Shown: positions 34,609 through 46,036 of the stretch, piece by piece
Numbering within the stretch: the first letter of the stretch is position 1
How the letters are laid out: every line of letters begins with the position of its first letter
From: Kitagawia praeruptora
Taxonomy: Eukaryota; Streptophyta; Magnoliopsida; Apiales; Apiaceae
Direction: 5' to 3'
NCBI GenBank assembly: GCA_037693485.1
Contig: CM075345.1
Coordinates: 88,742,001-88,806,000 of the forward strand
Length of the DNA stretch: 64,000 nt
Translations under genes and position numbers: made by a program
The notes under the pieces: generated by a model
The model's database searches: none
The model's input: the letters and a program-made list of their open reading frames with translations, nothing else
What the model was told of the DNA's origin: nothing

Positions 34609-36012
34609 CTACACCGCATCTCTATAAGGCCATTTAATGATCTTTTCTGGAGCGAAATCTTCAACGACAAGCTTTACCCGTATTCGCTCCTCACAAGATC
34701 TCTTAACAACATTCCCCCGCCTACCTGAAAAGTTAGCAGCAATAACAATAGCAAGCAAAGGATTTGAATTACAAGAAACATACCCCAGGTGAACTAGCAA
34801 TGTTTTTAGCTCAAGTTCGGGAGCTCCTTCAAATGATGGCTTAAGGCGCACCTGAGAATTCCAGAGATCTTCCACTCCAAGCAACTTATGTGGAATACGA
34901 AGCCCCATTAACCAAGGCACTGTAATCCTCAGTTGGCCATGCTTTGCCTTCTCCTTCTCTGTGTCATACTTTTTACCCTTCCCTGCATCAACCAATTTCA
35001 AGCTAAAACACTCCTCATCCTCCGCCGGCAAATTCATGGCTAGAGTTTGCTTCTGAAGCCTTTGTGGATATGGAGGAGGAAAATCGATTTGGACGATCTC
35101 TGTAGTCTTCTCCGGAGTAGATTTGTCAACATGAGTGATGCTCTTTTCCTCTTCGGCCTCCAACTGGTTGAAGTCAGATTGCGACAGAGCGGTATTCAAC
35201 AACTGAACATGCTCTTCTAATTCATCATCTTCCACACTGAGACCCTCTTCATCCTTCGAAGGAATTAGCATAACCACTTGAGCCTTAGAGTTTTCTTGAT
35301 CTTGGGCTGATTCTTCAGAATTTTCAGATTGCAAAGGAAGTGGTTGCGGCTGATTATTCAGAACCAAATTTTCTGGACATTCTGAATTTTCTGATTGGTT
35401 TGCCTCCGGCTCTGCTTCCTTATCAGCTTCATGCTCTGCTTCTTCCTCATCTTTGCCCTCAGACTCTCCTTCCTGAACTTTGATCATGGTCTCACCCGTG
35501 GCTAAGAAAGGCCAGTCAAGACTGATAGGAAGGTTCTTGTCCTCCTCCTCTACAGCTAGGCCTTCTGTGTCACTTGCAATTTGATTCAATGTTTTTAATG
35601 CATTTGCAATTTGACCAATTTGATCTCCTATTTTCTGGAGAGACAATGCATTGCTTTTGGCCATCAACCTCAATTCTTCTAATTCAGCTTCTTCGGTCGA
35701 CTGTTGGTTAGACCAAGTCTGAAATTGCAACTGCTGAAATTCAGGAGGTTGAAAGTGTTGATGCACTGGGGCATACTGATGCTGAAATTGTTGCCCCTGT
35801 TGCTGCTGAATTCCCCATGGATTGTATGGCTCATCTTCAAACTGCTGATTTTGGAGCGGGTAGGATGGATATTGGGATTGCTCCATACCACTCTGATTGT
35901 AGTCCCAGCTGAAATTTAGCCGGTTTCTGTTATACTCACATTGATGAGTGTAATGTCCACCTGCACACAGCTCACAAACAATTACGAATTCCTGCTCCCA
36001 ATAATCCATCAA
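34609..36012 (-). CDS. 467-aa gag-like ORF of the non-autonomous Athila-like element
   Basis: The only ORF of the element, starting 107 bp inside the 5' LTR. Residues 13-25 are a knuckle-like CELCAGGHYTHQC (C-X2-C-X3-H-X4-C), as in Athila gag. Residues about 40-110 are Gln/Pro/Phe-rich, 115-160 are helical (ELRLMAKSNALSLQKIGDQI) and 175-330 are strongly acidic. The C-terminal 100 residues are more balanced (RIPHKLLGVEDLW, FAPEKIIKWPYRDAV). No capsid, protease or polymerase domain is visible. The frame is open throughout although the element has no pol, so it may still be translated, for instance as an RNA-binding packaging protein; that role is inferred, not shown. A truncated gag that survived by chance is the alternative. 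Confidence 0.65.
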   Translation of the reverse strand: MMDYWEQEFVIVCELCAGGHYTHQCEYNRNRLNFSWDYNQSGMEQSQYPSYPLQNQQFEDEPYNPWGIQQQQGQQFQHQYAPVHQHFQPPEFQQLQFQTWSNQQSTEEAELEELRLMAKSNALSLQKIGDQIGQIANALKTLNQIASDTEGLAVEEEDKNLPISLDWPFLATGETMIKVQEGESEGKDEEEAEHEADKEAEPEANQSENSECPENLVLNNQPQPLPLQSENSEESAQDQENSKAQVVMLIPSKDEEGLSVEDDELEEHVQLLNTALSQSDFNQLEAEEEKSITHVDKSTPEKTTEIVQIDFPPPYPQRLQKQTLAMNLPAEDEECFSLKLVDAGKGKKYDTEKEKAKHGQLRITVPWLMGLRIPHKLLGVEDLWNSQVRLKPSFEGAPELELKTLLVHLGYVSCNSNPLLAIVIAANFSGRRGNVVKRSCEERIRVKLVVEDFAPEKIIKWPYRDAV

Positions 36013-36095
36013 ATAAAAAGAAAAAAAACGTCCGAGTCAGTGAATTTAACCCAAATTGATGACAAGATCATAAACTAAACAAACAATGAACCGAG

Positions 36096-36113
36096 TCCCC
36101 GGCAGCGGCGCCA
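36096..36113 (-). other. Primer-binding site of the Athila-like element
   Basis: TGGCGCCGCTGCCGGGGA on the minus strand, six bases inside the 5' LTR; this resembles the known Athila-type site. Confidence 0.88.
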
Positions 36114-36119
36114 AAAACT

Positions 36120-37804
36120 TGTTCGCACTTATTCACGCAAGAGAACGTGGTCAACAAGTAATATAGAGTAAATAGGATTCGTTCCCACAGAGACTCAAAT
36201 TGTTCGTTATGTTCACTTATGCACCAGCTTATGATTTACACTCACTGCTAAGACAATCATAATATTGGTTTTGATTTAACTAATGATTAATTACCAACTA
36301 AGCCAATTACGAGAAAATAACTTAAGGATTAACTTTATAATAAACAAACATGGGATTTCAATTTCATTTACTACTTCATCTAGAATCTTATGCCCTTTAG
36401 CCCAGTATGTGACAGAATTGATTACTGATTAGATGCACTAAACTGATACACACCAACTTTCGTTGTGCATATACCATCCTACTGATCATCCACAATTGAT
36501 AGAAGTCAAGTAGTCACCAAATATGTGTAGTCCCTATATGTCTATAGCAATTGAACACACATCGCTTTAAAATCAAGCATCCATAAAACCACATAGTCAG
36601 TGCAAGACGGTTAGAATTACACCACAAATTAATACATGTTCTTCACATGCAAAAACCTATGCTAGCATGAATTGTTCTAAACCCTAGATCCACTTTCGCA
36701 TTCACCAGGATTAAACAAACAATTACAGGTGTTCGCGACTCACCTATAACGAATAAGCATAAACATACTAGGCAATCAATACAATCAATCACACACCAAG
36801 GCATAAATAACACTCAATTACTAGATTCCATAGAAAAATCCATTAAAACCCCATGATAACTAATTAGCCCATAATTGACCTAATCGCCATCATGGGTTCA
36901 ATTGATAACATAATTCTAGAACAACAAATAATTAAAAGAAGAGAGAAAATAAGGTTCAGAAATAACTCCCCAAAGTAGAAGAATACAAAAGTTCCAAAGA
37001 TTACTCCTTGCTTGTCACTAGCTTGGAGATGTATCTTGAAATTGTTCTTGGCAACAATGTTGATGATAAAATAAACTAGAGATTGCTACTCGCTAGATAG
37101 ATGTGTTTTTAGGGTTTTCAACATATATATAGCTGCCCAAAAATAAATAGGCCCAACAAGTTTTGACCCGGTAGAAAACGACCCAACAGGCATGCACCAC
37201 ACGGGGCAACAACGCCCCAACAAGCGCTAGAGCGCCTGAAAACGTGCAAGAGCGCCTCCAACTCCCTATCTAGAATTGTAGAACTTTCTCTCCTCTTCGC
37301 GTGGCTTTTTGAATCGCCCAATTCCGATGTCTAGAACTCAAGTTATGACCGAAACAATTTCTGGAACAATGCTGAAAATATTCTGACACGCACGGGCGCC
37401 GCTGCGCCTTGCCTAGCGCCGCTGCGCCTTGCCTAGCGCCGCTGCGCTCGAAGACCCCTGGAAATGCCTTTCTCGCGCGCTATGACGCCCTTGAACCGCG
37501 CAACTGCGCCCTTGAACCCCTGTACTTCGAGCGCTGTTGCTCCAACTGGCGCGCAAGAGCGCCTCAACCTTCCTGGACTACTCAAAAGCTTCTTCTACGA
37601 GACATGCTAATTGCTCTGATTTTCTTCCACAAACTTTAATTTAAATTCACACCACCATAACGTCATTTTAGCACCATCATGCCCTCAACAATACAACCTA
37701 CACAAATTACACAAAATCGTATCAAATGACACCGAAACTCGAGAACTTGCAAACGATTAAAGTCCAAACGGAAGTCAATTAGTGGATATAAAATCCACTC
37801 ATCA
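36120..37804 (-). repeat. 5' LTR of the Athila-like element
   Basis: 1,685 bp. A TATA-like CTATATATATG on the minus strand at about 37123-37133 is the likely promoter. The minisatellite has two exact units here (37404-37443) and one degenerate unit. Confidence 0.93.
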
Positions 37805-37809
37805 CGGGC

Positions 37810-38780
37810 AGTACTAAAGATTGAGAGGAGGGTTCACATCCGACTCAGAACACTTCCACGTTCCAGCCACAATAGGAAGATCCGCCGGAGGGATGCTGAG
37901 AGAGTCCTTTCTAGGGCTATGAGCCGAGTTAGGCAGGCGATACGCTTTCATGCAGACTCATGGATAGATGGATGACCAGTTCAACCTTCTAGTACAGAGG
38001 GAGGTGGTAGTAGCTTTACTTTTGGTAGTGATGTTGATCACGTAGTACTTTCCCTCGAATAGGAAGACTATCTTTGCTACATACCTGCTTAAGGGAGAGA
38101 CCAACTATTGGTGGGAGGCTAAGAAAAATATGGAACCAGCTGGAGTGGTTACATGGGACAGATTCACAGAGTTATTCCTGGAAAAGTACTTTCCAAGGTT
38201 TATGGAGACCCAGATGGAACTCAAGTTCCTAGAGCTTAAACAAGCCAATATGACTGTAGCTGAATATGAGGCTAGGTTCACTGAGTTGTCAAGGTTCGTT
38301 CCAGATTATGTGAACACTGAAATTAAGAAGACAAGGAGGTTTCAACAAGGATTGAAACAGTGGATTCAGAACCGTGTCGCGGTGTTGGAAATTACAGATT
38401 ACGCCACTCTAGTATAGAAGGCAATGATTGTAGAGGCAAGAAGTGAGCAGTCCCAGAAGGACAAGATCATGAAGAAAAGGAAGTTTGAAAGTCGAAGTAG
38501 TGGTGCTGCAAGTGGGAGTTTCTCCAGCAAGTTTGTTAGAGGAACGGTGTCCCAGCCAGCCAAAAGCACAGGGTTTAACAGATCAGAAAGCAAGAGTGTT
38601 GGTCAAGGAGGTGGGCCAACCAGGGCACCCATATCAGGACAGTCGCGCCCTCCCCTACCCAACTGTAAGACTTGTGGTAAGAAACATTCAGGGGTATGTC
38701 TCCAGGGTACGACGACATGTTTTAAGTGTGGACAGACTGGACACTATTCCAACAATTGCCCCAGAGGAACGTGCTCATGA
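37810..38780 (+). pseudogene. gag C-terminal part of chromovirus A
   Basis: Gag resumes after the Athila-like insertion. The capsid (retrotransposon gag) domain is clear: WDRFTELFLEKYFPRF, LELKQANMTVAEYEARFTEL, RRFQQGLKQWIQNRV. A TAG at 38415-38417 interrupts it in frame. Downstream are CKTCGKKHSGVC and the knuckle CFKCGQTGHYSNNC. The last knuckle (CYQCGGTDHWKKDC) lies in another frame from about 38726, so a frameshift separates it. The protein would build the virus-like particle and bind element RNA; this copy cannot encode it intact. Confidence 0.85.
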
Positions 38781-41406
38781 AATGTTACCAGTGTGGAGGT
38801 ACAGACCACTGGAAGAAAGATTGCCCTAAATTGAAACCGACAGGATCAAGGATGAGCGGTACTGCATCCAACCGACCACCTACCGCTAGGACTTTCAACA
38901 TGACAGTGCAGAATGCAGTAAGGGATGAGGATGTCATCGCAGGTACCCTTTCTCTTAGCACCTTGAGTGCAAATACTTTGTTTGATTCTGGAGCTACAAA
39001 ATCTTTTATATCGCAAGATTTTGCATGTAAACTGAACTTGAAACCAGAAATGTTAAAGGAACGACTAATGGTAGAGATAGCTAACCACGAAGTGGTTCCT
39101 GTAAGCCAGATATATCCTAACTACGATATAGTAATAGGAGGTCACCACTTTCGGGCAGACCTAATTCCGTTTAAGTTAGGCGGATTCGATGTCATCTTAG
39201 GAATGGATTGGTTGGCAAGTAATGGTGCCCAGATTGATTGCAAGAGCAAGAAAGTTAGGATAAAGGTGTCAGGAAAGAAAGAGGTCATATTCAAAGGACA
39301 GCGACAGACTCAAAAATTTTTGACTGTTGCTCAAGCCAAAAAGTTAGTACGAAAGGGCAACGAGGCCTACTTAGCTTATGTATTAGACACGAAGCAAAGA
39401 ACCCCTGAACTGAAGGACATTCCAATTGTCAGGGAATTTGAAGATGTGTTTCCAGAAGACCTTCCTGGGTTACCCCCAATAGGGAAATCGAGTTTGCGAT
39501 AGAATTAGCACCAGGAACCGCACCAGTTTCTAAAGCCCCCTATCGATTGGCCCCCGTGGGGTGTCCCCGTGGGGTGCCCCAGTGTTGTTTATAAAGAAAA
39601 AGGATGGTAGTATGAGGCTATGTATAGACTACAAAGAGCTGAATAAGTTAGCCATTAAAAACAAGTACCCCCTGCCTAGGATTGACGACCTTTTTGACCA
39701 ACTCAAGGGAGCAGTTCACTTTTCGAAGATAGACCTGAGAACGGGGTACCATCAGTTAAAGATCAAACCGGAAGATATACCCAAGACTGCTTTTCGCACT
39801 AGGTACGGCCATTATGAGTTTCTAGTGATGTCCTTTGGATTGACTAACGCCCCCGCAACATTCATGGACTTGATGAACCGAGTATTCAAACAGTACCTAG
39901 ACAAGTGCGTCATAGTTTTCATTGACGATATCTTGATTTATTCTAAGACGGAGGAAGAACATGCAGAACACTTGAGGATAGTCCTAGGAATCTTGAGGGA
40001 AGAAAAGTTGTATGCCAAATTTTCAAAATGCGAATTTTGGCTGAAAGAAGTGCAATTCTTAGGTAATGTGGTGAGTAGTGAAGGAGTACTAGTTGACCCT
40101 GCCAAAATAGAGGCAATATCAAAATGGGAAAGACCGACCACCCCGACCGAAGTAAGAAGTTTTGTGGGACTAGCCGAGTATTATAGGAGGTTTGTGCAAG
40201 ACTTTGCCAAACTGGCAGCCCCATTGACCCAACTCACCAGAAAGGCTGAAAAGTTTGTATGGAATGAGAAATGTGACGAGAGCTTTCAAGAGCTAAAGAA
40301 AAGATTAATGATCGCCCCAGTGCTAGCACTGCCAGATGATAAGGGGGACTTTGTGATCTATAGTGATGCATCCCATAAAGGATTAGGTTGCGTGCTCATG
40401 CAGCATGGTAAGGTGATTGCATATGCTTCCCGATAGTTTAAGGAGTATGAAATAAGATACCCTATCCATGACTTAGAGCTAGCCGCGATAGTCTTCGCAT
40501 TAAAGATATGGAGGCATTACCTATATGGAGAAAAGTGTGAAATTTACACAGATCATAAAAGCCTCAAGTACATCTTTACCCAGAAAGAATTGAATATGAG
40601 ACAGAGAAGATGGCTAGAGTTAATCAAGGATTACGATTGTGAGATTTGTTATCATCCAGGAAAGGCCAATGTGGTGGCCGATGCCCTTAGCAGGAAGGAA
40701 AGGCCCAAAACGATGACATCGGTAGCAGAATTGATAAAGGAAATGGAGAAGCTAGAAATCGAAGTTAAGACATCGAGAAGTAGCCAAGAAGTGTTAATGG
40801 GAATTCAAATCCAGTCTCCGTTATTGGAAAAGATTCGAATGTGCCAAGAGCAAAAGATGGAAGAAGAAAAGAACTCGGAGGAAGAGATATTGACCGGGGA
40901 GGAAATTAAGTGCGAAAGAGATGCAGGAGGAATCATGAGATATGCAACGAGAATTTGGGTCCCAAATGTTCAGGAACTAAAGGATGAAATCCTATATGAA
41001 GGACATAACTCAAGGTACTATGTGCACCCAGGTACCACGAAGATGTATAGAGATTTGAAAGAATACTATTGGTGTCCCAACATGAAGAAGGATGTGACAG
41101 AATGGGTGAATAGATGTTTGACTTGTCAACGAGTAAAGGCAGAACACCAGCGACCTAGTGGACTACTGCAACCCCTAGAGATTCCAGAATGGAAGTGGGA
41201 GCACCTAGCCATGGATTTTGTAGTAGGACTCCCAAGGACCAAGACTAACCATGATGCGATATGGGTAATCGTCGATAGGTCGACTAAGTCCGCCCACTTT
41301 CTCCCAATCAACGAGAGGTACACTGTTGATAAATTAGTAGACATCTATATAAGAGAAATTGTGGTACGACATGGAGTTCCCGTGACCATTGTGTCCGATA
41401 GAGACC
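38726..41406 (+). pseudogene. Chromovirus A pol: protease, RT, RNase H, truncated integrase
   Basis: Frame 38726-39502 carries the end of gag, then protease with LFDSGATKSFIS (intact D-S-G) and FDVILGMDWL. A frame change at about 39490-39560, next to a duplicated CCCCGTGGGGTG, leads into RT (39561-40436): MRLCIDYKELN, YPLPRIDDLFDQL, FSKIDLRTGYHQL, catalytic FIDDILIYS. RNase H begins at IYSDASHKGLGCVLM, is split by a TAG at 40434-40436 and continues with YTDHKSLKYIFTQ and ADALSRKE. Integrase has H and C ligands (HPGTTKMYRDLKE, CLTCQRVKAEH), the first Asp in LAMDFVVGLP and the second in VSDRD, where it stops at 41406 because element B inserted. The catalytic Glu and any chromodomain are lost. 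Confidence 0.9.
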
Positions 41407-44400
41407 TGTAACACCCCCAGATCCGGGGTCAGGGATCTGGTCGTTACGGTCTCAATATCCATCCACAAAACCAACATAAAACACACCCGTTATAGTCCCA
41501 GAGATGAAATCAGAGTAACTACCAAATTTTATTAATCACAAGATTGAGTTCTTACATCCCAAAAGATTTACAATTTAACTATTACATACTCTTTGCCATC
41601 CATTGGTATATGCCATATTATAAATACATTTGATGCTCAAATGCTAACAACTAGCCTACCAGAAGCTGCACCCTCAGCAATGGTAGCTATGACCTCAGCG
41701 GTTAATCCTCTGACGGCTGACACTTGCTTACGCTGATTGTGCCTTGCACGGCCATCTGATCTAGCTGTTGTTGTGATATACATAAATAAAACAGGGGTGA
41801 GCAATAGCCCACCAAAAATATAATTGAACGGTAATAATATATAACAGTTCAAAATATCTTTGAAACCATATGCCATGCATTAACGAACGTAGTACCAATA
41901 TAAGGTATGAGATGAAGTTACAAGGTAACTCAAAATATAATTGTTCCGAAGAAATATCTGCTATGTCAAAGATAAGCAAGATATTATCAAATTTTCATAA
42001 TAGAGGAACTTGCAGGAAGAATATTGCAATTCAAGTTCGAACACTTTTCAAACCTGCGAACAATGATAATGTTGCAGAAAATTTCCCAATTTGGAAGATG
42101 AACTAATACGGGAGTTTGCCGCTCCAGGAGCCACAACATTTACGATGATCGGTCGCATGTCATGCTCCCCATCATTTGTTCTCTACATGTAGAAGGAAGC
42201 ACCGACGGATCGCCCGCCCTCTGGAACCCCCCGGCCAACGGTTGGGCCATTAATTGCTGGACCGGTGCCACTCGGCCACTTACACGTCTCCTAGTTCGAA
42301 TAACATCCATAACTCTGAAATATAAAGTTCGTCCCCCTTTCCCCAAGTATAGTACTTGTTGATAGGACTCCACAAAGTAGTCGTATCTAATTGGAAAGGA
42401 AAATTTCACCAATATTTCCCAAGCTGATGCTTGTTAATGGATAGACACTTGTTCCATCAATCTTACCCCTCGAGCGTTGAGGAGGTAACCAAAAAGATTC
42501 ATATCGATGTTTGAAAGAATCAAGATGTGAGTGACAAGATAGTTTAGCAAGTATAGGACCGGGCAGTCCAATAAATAACATCTCTCAAGTGAGGTCCCCT
42601 TATATATTTTTGGAAGTTGAGCGAGTATTTAAATCTTCTTATAAGATAGATTTAAATGGAAATAAAGTTTTGGGAACCTCCCCTTAATAAAAATAGTCAT
42701 AAAATACTCCGAAATATTTTACACCATATCTGAAGATGAAAGATAATCTTTGAATAATATGAATTATTATAAAAAGAACTTAAAAGAATTTAAATAAATA
42801 TTCCAAGAATATTTATTAAATCAATAATAATTAAGGAATATGATTAAATCATAATATTGCTCGTAAGTAATCATCAAATAAATATATAGAATTATTTACT
42901 AAATAACTCTCTTCTTGAATGAATATTCAAATGTATTCATTAAATAATTAAACTCAAATAAATATTTAATATAATATTCCCTAATTAACTTAAACCTTAA
43001 ATGAATATTTGAAAATAATATTCGTCAAATAAATGTCTCTAATGAATATTCAAAATAATATTCATTAACTAAATAAACAGCAATGAATATTTAAAATAAT
43101 ATGCATTAAATAAATAATAATCTAAATGAATATTAAAATAATATTCATTAAATATTCCTCCACTGAGGTAATAACAAGAACTTTAAAGGAATATTCGAAA
43201 TAATATTCCTTAAGTAAATATAACTTCCAGTGAATATTTTACAATAATATTCATCAAGTACATAAAACCTTAAATGAATATTCGAAATAATATTCCTTTA
43301 ATAAATAAAATTTCCAAGAATATTTAAGTAATTATTTGTTGAATAATCAAACTCTAAATGAATATTCGAAACTAATATTCATTTAAGTAATTAAAGCTCA
43401 AATGATTATTAAAATAATATTCAGTAAATAAATAAACGCGAATGAATATTCAAAATAATATTCATATAGTACTTCTCGATTGAGATAATGTTCAAATAAC
43501 CTTTCTCGAAGGATTTCCAAGTAGTTGATACTTTTATGGAAATATAAATAATGTTTAATATAACATTCCTCAAAATGTATATTACTCTGTCGCTGGAATC
43601 CCTCCGGGTTTCCGCGACTATCTATATAACACAAAATACTGACTCCCGATCTTATATTTAAAGAATGAATATCATACGCCCTTCACTAAGGGTCTTAACA
43701 AAACAATCCTGCTTATAACTGATAATTCATATCTAGTCTATAAGCCAATATCAATTCAGGGAACAAGCATATCAATAGACTTGAAAGTAGGCATGCATGC
43801 TATGGCATATGTATACAACAATCATCATATATATTATCACAACAACAGTTCCAAGTATTGGAAACTTGCCTGGTAATCCTGTAGGGGTAGTGTGCCTCGT
43901 GTCAATCCAGTGATCTATAAATAGTCACAATAACCGAGGTCAATCACTTAACACCTTTTTTTAAAAGGCTAAGTATAACTTAACTTAAGTCGAAACACGT
44001 TTTCGAGTTATCTCGTTAAATACCTTTTAGTGCAATTCTCTTTATTATCGCTATGACCCGTCATTCGTTCGCTACTAAGACACGTCGTCATACTTACACT
44101 TTGTATATACTTAAGTCGTATAAATTCTAATGTTGGTCGTTTACGAATCAAGATTATACCTCGAGATTTATCGTCCGTTTTCTAAGTCATTTACCAAAGT
44201 CATAACCAAGTATGCTTCTAGGGGTTCGTTCGCGTTTAACCTTGATTCGAACATTTTTATAAAATCGGAAAATGATCCATTCGACATGTGGTTTTCTCTC
44301 ACACCTTCCTTTTTACCTCTAATATTTAATTATCAAGATTCGCCACTGATTTCGTAGTATTAAAGGAATCCAATTTCAGTTACGAACTCGCACTTACGGT

Positions 44401-46022
44401 TCCGAACCACTTTTAGTAATTTAATCATATCTCCTAAACCGTAAGTCCATTTGTTTCGATTCTTTTTCCAAAATGATCTACGACTCAAGATCTACAAGGG
44501 TAGGCCATGTATCCATTCAGGTCATAGATTTAACCCAACTGTTATTCATGGTTTATTAAGGTCTAACGAAAATTGTGCATTACGACGGCTATAAATCGAA
44601 CGTTCCAAAAATCAATCCATCAAAACCAAGCCACACCGGGCATAATACTCATCTTATACATATGAATCTTATCTCTACTGTCCAAGAACATGTCTCTTTA
44701 TCATAATACTCATCAAGATACTTAAACCATTAAATCACTAACTAAGCATGCTTATAACATACTAACATCCTAACTACTCTTAAATCCATCAAGAGCATGC
44801 ATAAACATAAAGTAAGGCCTAGGGTTCTTGAAGTTTATACCTTCCTTGGAGGGTGTATGCACTTAGTAAGACTTGTATCGCCTTGTATAGCCTCCACAAC
44901 CTTAAACTAACAAGAATCAACAAGAACATGATTATAGTTTTTCGGATCTGCTATAACTCAGTGGAAATATCATGAAAAACGAGGGACTTACCGAGGTTTT
45001 CTGGTCAAGACCTCTAAAGGAGAGTTGTAGAGCATCTTCACAGATTTCCAACCATATAAAGAACACAAAATTCCATTGATAAACGAAGGCGATATGGCCA
45101 TTTGAAAATCGTCACAGAAACTGTCATGAATCTGGACAGTTTGTTTCTTCAACTTGGGAAGGTGATTTGCCTAGGCTATACTACTTCTATTGCCATGAAA
45201 CTTTGTGTGAGTATTTCCCATGGAGTGGAGAGGCTTGGGTTAAAGTTTGGTGATTTTATCATGGATAGATATGGAGATATGAATTTTCTTCTTGGTGGTG
45301 CTCTTGCTGGGCAGTTGGTTCAACATGGAGAGAAATGGAGTTATTTTCTTGACTTTGGCTTGGTTGATACATAAAGTGAATTATTGGTGATAATATCTTT
45401 CTAGGTTGCTTTATTAAAGTGATTACATCACCTCTAATACCTCATCATGTAGCCAAGTGTTTAATCCTTGTGGTGTAGTGATGTCATTCTTACTAACTAG
45501 CTTAGTTAGTTTCTAATGTTGCTAGTTCCTTGGTAACTAACTTAGTTCCTTGATTCTTATCCACTAGCACATGCATGTATCTTGATTCTCTGCTTGCTCT
45601 TTTGTCCGGTTATCACCCAATTTCAAGAATCGTTCGGAGGAATATCTCAAATATTTCTCGTTAAGATTTTACCGGAAACCTTCTTAATATTTATACTAAT
45701 ATCCTTAATCCTCCTTTAATATCATTGAATTTAAATTCCTTAAATCTCTTAAATAAACCCTTAAATCTTTCAGTGTCCAGGGAAATCTCGGGGAAAATAA
45801 AAGTGCTATTTTTCTGAATCTGATATCGTTTACATACACTTATTTCGCTCACTGATCATCGATACGAACTCAGAAATCCGTTCTGAATACTTCTATATAG
45901 TGTCGTCTAATAATATTCTAATTTCCACCAAAACACTATTCACGTATTGAAACACTATTCACGTATGCACTTAATCCAAATAAGAAAAGTTTAAATTCTA
46001 CCGAAAATTTGGGGTTCTTACA
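41407..46022 (-). repeat. 3' LTR of element B, 4,616 bp
   Basis: Element direction starts TGTAAGAACCCC and ends GGGGGTGTTACA. It is related to, but clearly diverged from, the LTR of element A. It contains an AT-rich palindrome array at about 42620-43480. A 90-codon plus-strand frame at 45102-45374 is antisense to the LTR and is not called. Confidence 0.85.
42780..43470. repeat. Array of GAATATT...AATATTC palindromes in the LTR of element B
   Basis: Units such as AATGAATATTCAAAATAATA followed by TTCATTAA recur about every 40-60 bp (near 42999, 43082, 43127, 43215, 43274, 43358 and 43440). Each is an imperfect palindrome. A shorter version lies in LTR A at about 27190-27480. Confidence 0.8.
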
Positions 46023-46036
46023 GTCTCCCCTCCTTA
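46023..46036 (-). other. Polypurine tract of element B
   Basis: AAGGAGGGGAGAC on the minus strand, directly before the 3' LTR. Confidence 0.8.

Larger units (their letters stand above)
31376..37804 (-). mobile_element. Non-autonomous Athila-like gypsy element
   Basis: LTRs of 1,726 bp (31376-33101) and 1,685 bp (36120-37804) with TGTTCGCAC...ACTCATCA ends on the plus strand. CGGGC target duplications (31371-31375 and 37805-37809) define the insertion. On the minus strand the PBS is TGGCGCCGCTGCCGGGGA and the polypurine tract AAGTTTGGGGGTT. The 3.0 kb interior holds one 467-codon ORF and no protease, RT or integrase, so it must use another element's enzymes. The LTRs differ at about eight sites plus a 20-bp minisatellite, so it is fairly young. 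It interrupts gag of chromovirus A. Confidence 0.92.
24768..41406 (+). mobile_element. Tekay/Del-like chromovirus A, interrupted three times
   Basis: The element starts with an unusually long 5' LTR (24768-30573), an initiator-tRNA-Met-type PBS, gag, protease, RT, RNase H and most of integrase, ending abruptly at 41406 where a related element (B) inserted. Its LTR carries a 1.74 kb TRIM-like insertion and its gag a 6.4 kb Athila-like insertion. The RT with FIDDILIYS and the gag/protease sequence fit the Tekay/Del clade, known for long LTRs. No 3' part or chromodomain is visible in this window. Confidence 0.88.

Noticed and set aside
45102..45374. 90-codon plus-strand frame
   Set aside because: Antisense to the LTR of element B, with no homologous domain; the matching part of LTR A does not keep it open.
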